From Ctenosaura bakeri (Eukaryota; Chordata; Lepidosauria; Squamata; Iguanidae): 64,000 bases of DNA. Of this stretch, positions 57,235-64,000 are shown one piece after another (the stretch's first letter is position 1; each line of letters opens with the position of its first letter). The notes below the pieces were generated by a model, which saw only the letters and a program-made list of their open reading frames with translations, was not told where the DNA came from and searched no databases. The stretch spans positions 186,001 to 250,000 of the forward strand of contig CAOLHI010000656.1 in NCBI GenBank assembly GCA_948474755.1, read 5' to 3'. The translations under genes and the position numbers were made by a program.

Positions 57235-57986
57235 GAGCCAAAAGCAGTTACAGTGCGGAGAAGAATGTGGCAGGGATGTTCCTTCTTCCCTGTGTGATTC
57301 ACAATGGATACAGAATTTCTGGGTCAACACATACATACTTGAAAAGAGCTACAAGCAATAGAAATAAATGGTTGATAATACATAACAAGCCCTTATGTGG
57401 ATAACAAACTGATTTTACTGATGGTAAACTGACTGGCATAGAAATAAACAAAGTTAAACATAATTAGCAATAAGCTTTCTTTTTTTTTTAAGGAGAGAAA
57501 GAAAACATGTTTGAAATACACAAATCACAAAACACTATTTTCTAGTAAATACGCTAGGTGTCTGGACATCTAGGTTAATTTCTTTGTACTATATCTACCT
57601 CCAGTCAGAGAAATTCTGTATCATGACAATTTCTTCTCAGCAGAGAAGCTAAAGCAATGTGAAGACTGGAAGGAAAAAGGCATACATACTGTGGGAGACC
57701 TTTTAATGAAGGGAGAACCAGCCATAGAGGGCAAGTTAGAAAAGCAATTGAGAGGAATAAAATGCAGGAAATACAAATGGTTACCTCTGCAAAAAAAGGG
57801 ATACATAGGAAAGTAGGTGCCTTTAGGAAGCTAAAGGAGGAGCATCTGTTACTGTTTCAATCTATATAAAGGGGGGGAAATAAAATTATATAATTAGGTG
57901 ATTGAAACTACATATGGGCGATTAATGGAGATGAAACTGACTTGGGAAAATGATATTGGAATAAACATTAGCTAAAATAGTTGGGA

Positions 57987-58384
57987 ACTAGTGTGGTATA
58001 ATGGTTTGAGCATTAGACTAAGGCCATTTCTACCCTACCCTGTTACAGTGCTATTATTCCACTTCCAACATCCTGTGGAATTCTGGGGTTTGTAGTTTCC
58101 TGAGGCCAAAGAGCTCTCTGGCTGAGAATTCCAAAGGCCCCCTCCGTAAACTGCAAATCCCAGGGTTCCATAGGATGTTGAAAGTAGACTATAGCACTAT
58201 AACAATGTAGTGCAGAAATGGCCTAGGACTCAGGAAATCAGGGTTCAGATACCTGCTCAGCCATGGAACCCCTCAGAGGCAAAGGCACCCCCTCCCTGAA
58301 CAAATCTTGCCAAGAAAAGCCCATGGTAGGTGTGCCTTTGGATTGTCCTAAGTTGAAAATAATTTGAAGGCACACAACAACAAA
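57987..58384 (+). repeat. tRNA-derived SINE, split by MITE family 1
   Basis: Head agtgtggtataatggtttgag at 57990, continued after the insertion at 58224 with ggactcaggaaatcagggttc, then ctcagccatgg and tttgaaggcacacaacaac. Same family as 28890. Confidence 0.88.
58022..58223. mobile_element. MITE family 1, copy J, nested in a SINE
   Basis: ggccatttctaccctac to gtgcagaaatggcc, inserted in the SINE between gacta and taggact; flanking triplets TAA/TAG fit a 3-bp duplication with one later change. Confidence 0.9.
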
Positions 58385-58389
58385 ATAAT

Positions 58390-58889
58390 TGGACCAAAAT
58401 ATGGCACTTTTTGTCTTATAAATTTATGTCCACAAAGCAATGTGAGACTGTATTTAAAGTTGTATGCACGTAGCACTGGAGTCCAATAGGACTAAACAGA
58501 AGGGGTCTAAACACATCCTGAATGGGCTGGAGAAATCGGTTGGAATGGGAAATGATCCTGTGTATGTGATTAACTGGTCCTAAGGAACTAAGTAATCAAA
58601 TACCGACAAGAACACAAACATTAAAACAATTGCTAAATGTACAGTTTTACCATGTTGTCAATATTTCAAGATCAAAATGCAACATTATGTTATAAGAACC
58701 TAGTCAGCTCCTTGGTTGTAGTGGCAAGCCACACACTAGAAAACTCTGAGAGGTCTTCCCAGATGTGAAGAGCTGGACAGGATTTGGACAATGTGTTAAG
58801 CACAAAACGCACAAGAAATTAGAGATTTGAGAGGAATAACCACCATTAACACATTTGAATTTACTTCATAATACTTTATTAAATAATTA

Positions 58890-58934
<45 letters not shown>

Positions 58935-59917
58935 AGAGAACAAACTCTCCAGGAAATCTAAAACTCAATTTAACATAAAGACATGTGAATGATATACTAA
59001 AGGATGTCTTAAACTTACCATTGTGTAGCAAGAGAAATCCTTATGTTTGTATCTTTTCATGTTTAATGAAACACATGCATGTTCCTGGGCCATTTTAATT
59101 TATTTTATTGCCTCTTAATGTTGTTTTGTCACTGTACATATTTTTAAAAATGTGTATTGTTTACCATCCTGATAACTTTTGATGAAAGGCAGATCAATGA
59201 GTGAGAAGAAAGGTATAGAGGGCAGTCATACATTCAAAAGGATCAGGAGCACGAATAGTGTACTTTTGATACTATTCAAGTTCAAAATGACTGGGTTGTC
59301 ATATCTCCATTACATCTCCCTTCCCCTCCATGCCTGAGCCCCATTGCATTGCAAAATAGAAGGAATGTTTCCCATTTTCCACAACAGTCTTGAGCAGGTA
59401 GCTATAGGTATAAAGTTTCAAGACTGCATAGAGAATAATCATGGCAAAGACTTTTAAACTGTATAAATGAGGAATACCAAGTTCCATCTTTTCAGCGCCT
59501 GTGCTTTCTTATGGCAACGACAAGTAGGTCTATCATTCCTTTGTGTATGGTGAAGCACTGGTCTTATCAACCTATCCACTTTTAACTGCTCTTGTTCTTG
59601 TGATGATTTTCTCAAAGTTATTGGTTTCTACAAGTGTAATAAATTTTATTTTATTTGATAAAGGTATATCCTATGTCCTGAAAATGGTTTTAAGTGGCTG
59701 ATAGAAAACAACTCTACCCATGAGTCAGTCTGAACTCAGCAAGTAGTAACAGAATGTGTGAACTGATTCCATTACAAACACCACGTATGAAATTAAGCAC
59801 AAGGTGATGTCAGATGAGTTGCAAGTCACATTTGTAAGTCAGTTGTTAACTGGGTTACACTCATCAATAACATGCATGTATACTCCAGTCTTCTGATTGC
59901 CTTAAAATATTTTACAC
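58390..59917. other. Intergenic, no gene
   Basis: A (TTA)n microsatellite at 58893-58934; otherwise AT-rich and unassigned. Confidence 0.55.
58893..58934. repeat. (ATT)n microsatellite
   Basis: About 14 uninterrupted att units. Confidence 0.95.
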
Positions 59918-59920
59918 ATA

Positions 59921-60376
59921 GGTTCTTTCCACACACGGGCGGGGAAAGGGGGAAAGCCACGCTAAAACGTGGGCTTACCTCGTTCCATCGCCGCGTGGAG
60001 CAGAGCATTTCGCTGCTCTACACACAGCAGCATCCTGCGGCGTCCTCAGCGCCCGGCAGCGCCCAAAATGGCGTATTTTGACTGGCGGAGCCTCTCCACC
60101 AATCGGAAAAGCTCGCAAGCCGGAAATCCCGCCCGCTGCCTGATCTGCAGGGACGCCCTTTCGCGCATCTGTAAATCCATACGGGCGCTGCGACGGGGCT
60201 GGACGGGGCTGAATGTGGTTTTTCAAAAGCACGCAGCACCGCCACTTGCGGGCGCCTGACTGCGGATTGCGGTGTGGAATTAATCGAGAGTAATCCACCC
60301 CAATTCGCGTAACGGTGTAGACGACCTTTGCGGAGGTTGCTCTACACCGTTTTTTTAACCCCATGTGAAAAGGGCC
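59921..60376. mobile_element. MITE family 3 (CpG-rich)
   Basis: Ends GGTTCTTTCCACAC and ATGTGAAAAGGGCC, flanked by ATA at 59918-59920 and 60377-60379. 456 bp with a CpG-rich interior in AT-rich DNA; the interior is not related to families 1, 2 or 4. Confidence 0.82.
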
Positions 60377-60924
60377 ATAGAAATACACTTAAGCAAATCG
60401 TTGCATTCCCAATTAAGCTACCTTCCCAAGTTACAGTAAATACGACTCTGAAAGTAATTTGTTATAAAACCGATATTCACTCAATAAACTGTTACTACTG
60501 GTCTTTGTTTGGCTAATCCCTTGTAGACTACCTAAAACATGTCCTGTACAGTAGTTTAATTCATTACCGATACCTTCTGTTACAGGGAATAAAGCTATTC
60601 TTTCAATGCTATCTGAACCCTGACTAACTTCTTGATAAGGACTTAATGACTTCATTAAACCTCTGCTGGAAAAAAAAATCTATTTGATGTAGTTCAGAAG
60701 GAGAACTATTGATCTTGCCTCTGAGAATCTGACAAAAAACTACTGATTTCTTGTAAAACGCAGGCATGTTCCAAGGCATGAAAAGCTGATGGTAACATAA
60801 TTGATTGTACATGCACAGGGGTTACTGTAAGAACATCAGTGCAGTGCAGTTTATAATGTGTCTTCAACTGGTGGGTCAGAGCTGCCAGTTGCATACCCTG
60901 GAACATTTCACAGGTGAAAACCAG

Positions 60925-61190
60925 GAGAGGTGTGGCCAAACAACTTCAGACTGTGGTTAAGATGGCAAAAGTTATTTTAATAAGGAAGGACGTGCAAGTT
61001 CATAGAGGCTGCAATAGTTTGCTTTTGCCTGAGCTTATGGGAAGGGCAAGATTCTGCCTCCTCCTCCTCCTCCCTGCTAAGGAGGAGAGAGAAAAACAAT
61101 TTGGAAAAGCAGAGAGAAACTGAGACATTTTAAAAGCAGCTGAAAAATTGCTAAATTGATACAGTTAGAGGATATGCAGCTAGCTTTTAC
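60925..61190. repeat. Unclassified dispersed repeat (uninterrupted sister of 13880-14650)
   Basis: gtggttaagatggcaaaag, tttgcttttgcctgagct, atgggaagggcaagatt and gagacattttaaaagcagctg match the split copy in the STAT6 intron. Confidence 0.65.
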
Positions 61191-61445
61191 CTAAGGGTGG
61201 CCTCAGCAGCCACCACAGAGAGGAAAATTCTGGGACTTATTGGCTCCAGAAGAGCGAGTGTGGCTGATGGCCATTTTCCCATATAAAAATTAAACAGAAC
61301 AAAATCAAAACAGAAGTGCTGTGTGGACCTCCAGGCAGCTCCAAGCTCCTCATGGTACTATCAAGACCTACAGGATTTCTAGGGTCATGAAAATAATGGC
61401 AGTTACATTTGCTTCCCTCTGTGATGTTTATCATCCATTATTCTG

Positions 61446-61646
61446 GGCCTTTCCGCGCTGCACTGTTACAGTGCTGTGATTCCACTTTCAACATCCTGTG
61501 GAATCCTGGGGTTTGCAGTTTACAGAGTGGTATTTAGAATTGTCAGCCAGAGAGTTCTTTGACCTTAGTGAACTACAAAACCCAGAATTCCACAGGATGT
61601 TGAAAGTGGAATAATAACACTATAACAGTGTAATTCAGAAATGGCC
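61446..61646. mobile_element. MITE family 1, copy K
   Basis: Arms ggcctttccgcgctgcac and gtaattcagaaatggcc with the usual middle. Confidence 0.88.
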
Positions 61647-61668
61647 TTAGACTAGTGTTGGAGTACAA

Positions 61669-62274
61669 GCCCATTTCCACCCTATACTGTTATAGTGCTA
61701 TTATTCCACTTTCAACATCCTATGGAATCCTGGGGCTTGTAGTTTTGGGAGGGTCTTTTAGAATTCTCAGCCAGAGAGCTCTTTGGCCTCAGTGAACTAC
61801 AAACCCCAGAATGCCACACGATGTTGTGTGGTGGGGACAGTCTTGGGTCAGTCTAGATGACCTCTGGGTGTGAGGGAAAAGCAGTTAATTTTCTCTGCAA
61901 TTGAAGTCTCTCTGTGTTTGAAAGAAAGACAATGGAACTTTGTATAATGGAGTGTTATCAGTTTGGCTCGGCTTGCTAGCCCTTGGCTTTGCTACAGAAG
62001 ATTTGCAACATATGTAGACATTGGTGGGAACCTACATACAACAGATCTGTTTTCGTTCTTGTTCTGTTTCCGTTTCTTGAGGATGTGATGATTGTACTGG
62101 AAAATGTATAAATCACTGTGAATATGAAGATGGGGGGCTCAGTCTTTTGGGAACGATCCCACTGAGACATTGTGCACAATAAACGATTTTCCTTAATCCG
62201 TGGGTTTCTAACTCTGTTCTGTAACAGTTGAAAACGAAATAATAACACTATAACAGTGTAGTATAGAAAGACCC
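61669..62274. mobile_element. MITE family 1, copy L, split by a solo LTR
   Basis: Left part 61669-61826 (gcccatttccaccctatac ... gatgttg); right part 62227-62274 (gttgaaaacg ... tatagaaagaccc). The interruption is the LTR. Confidence 0.9.
61827..62226 (+). mobile_element. Solo LTR (plus), 4-bp target duplication GTTG
   Basis: Begins TGTGGTGGGGACAGTC and ends CTGTTCTGTAACA, flanked by GTTG at 61823-61826 and 62227-62230. Has AATAAA near 62181. 400 bp, the same family as 52537-52928 in opposite orientation. A 4-bp duplication fits class I (gamma-type) ERV LTRs, but without internal sequence this is inference. Confidence 0.92.
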
Positions 62275-62852
62275 TCTTTCTCATGATAAGCTCAATTTTA
62301 GGAGACAAATATGTTGTTTCTACAGCAAGCTCCTAAAAAGCAGCTTACACACCTAATTAAAGAAATACACTTTTTAAAAACACATATTGTAAACATTAAC
62401 AAGTCTTATGAGCTTATGCCTGTAAGAATGAAAAATTTTAATAAAAATAAAAAAACACACATGCAAAACACTCTTAACTACAAAGCTAAAAGACATCAGT
62501 AGTTGAACAGCCTTTTCTGTAGAATGTTGATTGAAACAAACATTTTTCAAGGTCAGCTTCAAAGCTATAAAAGATTGGTTTCTATGTAATTCTGTGGGGA
62601 GAGTTCATGGAATCCACCACTGAAAAGGATTAGTATTGATCACTCAGCAGTTTGATATTACTTTAATGACAGGACTGTGAAAATTTTCAAGAATGATTGA
62701 GGGAAAGACTAGGCAGCTTTCTGTCTTTTGTGATTATTTCTCCCTATGAGTTAGGTGGGATTAGAAGCAAAGAAGCGTCTTTGTCCTTCCCTCCAAAGTG
62801 ACATATTAAGACTTCTTGCAGTAGGAAAAGAGGAAGGAACATGGGGAAGGAA

Positions 62853-62988
62853 GGGCTCCTCACACTACACACTGACTCCACTGTGACTGCCATTGCCACA
62901 TCCTGTGCCATCTTAGGGTTTGTAGTCTGGTGAGGCACGAGAGCCCTCCGGCAGAGAATTCTAAATGCTCTTCCCCAAATTGAAAATA
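62853..62988. mobile_element. MITE family 1, truncated copy M
   Basis: gggctcctcacactacac, ttagggtttgtagtctggtgagg and gagaattctaaatgctc are the left half of the family; the right half is absent. Confidence 0.6.
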
Positions 62989-63659
62989 CACTCATCCCTC
63001 CACATTCGCTAGGGTTAGGGGCACAGGACCCCCGTGAAAGTGGAGAAACGGTGGATAACCTAGGCCCTCCCAAACCATATTTAACACACACTGAGCCCTG
63101 GTGGTGCAGTGGTTAAATGCCGGTACTGCAGCCACAAGGTTGTGAGTTCAATCCTGCCGGGCTCCAGGTTGACTCAGCCTTCCATCCTTCCACAGGTCGG
63201 TAAAATGAGTACCCAGCTTGTTGGGGGCAATTAGCTGAAAAACATATTGTAAACCGCTTAGAGAGCACTTAGCTGATAAGCAGTATAGAAATACTTGCTA
63301 TTTGTAATGTATAATGTATTTCATGTTGTTCGCCGCCTTGATCCGTGTGGAGAGGCGGGATACAAATAAATAATAATAATAATTATTATTATATTCAGCC
63401 CCCCATGGATTCCTTTGAGGCACCAGGGTTCCTTCACAAGGCAGAAGTGGGTGGCTGGTGGGGCTTCTTGCCACCTCCACAGCTGCCGCACACCATTTTT
63501 AAGAGCGACTTACAAGCCTCGTTCACAGTTTCTCAGTCTCCTGAGGTTTGCAGTCCCTATTAAAAATGGCCTAGGGAGGCAGCAGAAGTGATAGCAAATA
63601 ATCCATGAATGATCAAATCCTCAGAAGTGAAACCTGCAAATGTGGAGGGCTGACTGTAA
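62989..63659. repeat. Tigger-like MITE, split by a SINE
   Basis: Ends cactcatccctccacattcg and aatgtggagggctgactgt are inverse; ggggcacaggacccccgtgaaag is near the left end. Interrupted at 63093-63391. Confidence 0.65.
63093..63391 (+). repeat. Sauria-type tRNA-derived SINE
   Basis: gagccctggtggtgcagtgg, gttgtgagttcaatcctgcc, aaaatgagtacccagcttg, attgtaaaccgcttagag, then cgccgccttgatccgtg and a (TAA)n end. Confidence 0.93.
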
Positions 63660-63677
63660 CAGATCTCATGGGACAGA

Positions 63678-63891
63678 GGGGCCCTATCACACTACATTCT
63701 TATAGCGCTATTATTCCACTTTAACTCATGGTATGGAACCCTGGGATTTGCAGTTAGGGAGGAACATTTAGAATTCTCCACCAGACAATTATTGAGCCTC
63801 ACTGAACTACAAATATCAGAATTCCATAGAATATTGCCATGGCAGTTAAAGTGGAATAACAGTGCTATAACAGTGTAGTGTGACAGGGCCC
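63678..63891. mobile_element. MITE family 1, copy N
   Basis: Ends ggggccctatcacactac and gtgtagtgtgacagggcc with paired arms and a diverged middle. Confidence 0.85.
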
Positions 63892-64000
63892 AGAATCATG
63901 GCAGTTTGAATAATCCTAGCATTATAACCATGAAGTGTGGAAACAAACCCTGCAGGGCTGGTGGATTGACCCTGCCATGGAAGCCAAGGCTGCCCTGAAT

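Noticed and set aside
52480..62308. Related open frames at 52480 (+) and 61976 (-)
   Set aside because: Both are read from the same solo LTR family; LTRs carry no protein here.

Overview
The window is vertebrate nuclear DNA, most likely from a squamate reptile and probably an iguanian lizard. Its genes are split into small exons with GT-AG introns. The interspersed repeats are CR1 LINEs, tRNA-derived SINEs of the Sauria type, 5S rRNA-derived SINEs, solo LTRs, hAT/Tigger-like fragments and very many short palindromic DNA transposons. The species assignment is inference from this repeat mix. Nothing bacterial or viral-episomal is present.

Only two protein-coding genes are supported, and they face each other tail to tail. 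On the + strand, six exons between 5799 and 16359 encode the C-terminal quarter of STAT6: the end of the SH2 domain, the activating phosphotyrosine and the transactivation domain. The 5' part of the gene lies left of the window. On the - strand, exons between 32303 and 19898 encode a complete NAB2 of 455 residues, the EGR co-repressor. Its 5' end is a CpG island at about 35430-36600. All splice phases agree across both genes. The NAB2-STAT6 convergent pair is also found in mammals. Here the best poly(A) signals of the two genes are about 190 bp apart (17305 on +, 17500 on -).

The layout is: 1-5798, STAT6 intron holding a long broken CR1 LINE and a nested MITE pair; 5799-17330, STAT6 3' exons and 3'UTR; 17480-36600, NAB2 with introns loaded with SINEs and MITEs; 36600-64000, about 27 kb with no recognisable exon. 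This last stretch holds a CpG-rich island at 40440-40980 with two exact EGR-type sites, at least 11 copies of a palindromic MITE, two solo LTRs, CR1 3' ends and several nested insertions.

The most interesting structural signal is a set of at least four MITE families with unrelated interiors. They share GGCC(A/C)TTTCYGCAC-like ends and, in eight readable cases, a 3-bp target duplication, which suggests that one transposase moved all of them. On the gene side, the notable points are a possible upstream ORF in NAB2 whose stop overlaps the main start (TGATG), a NAGNAG acceptor at the STAT6 phosphotyrosine exon, and a CpG island with EGR sites upstream of an EGR co-repressor gene.
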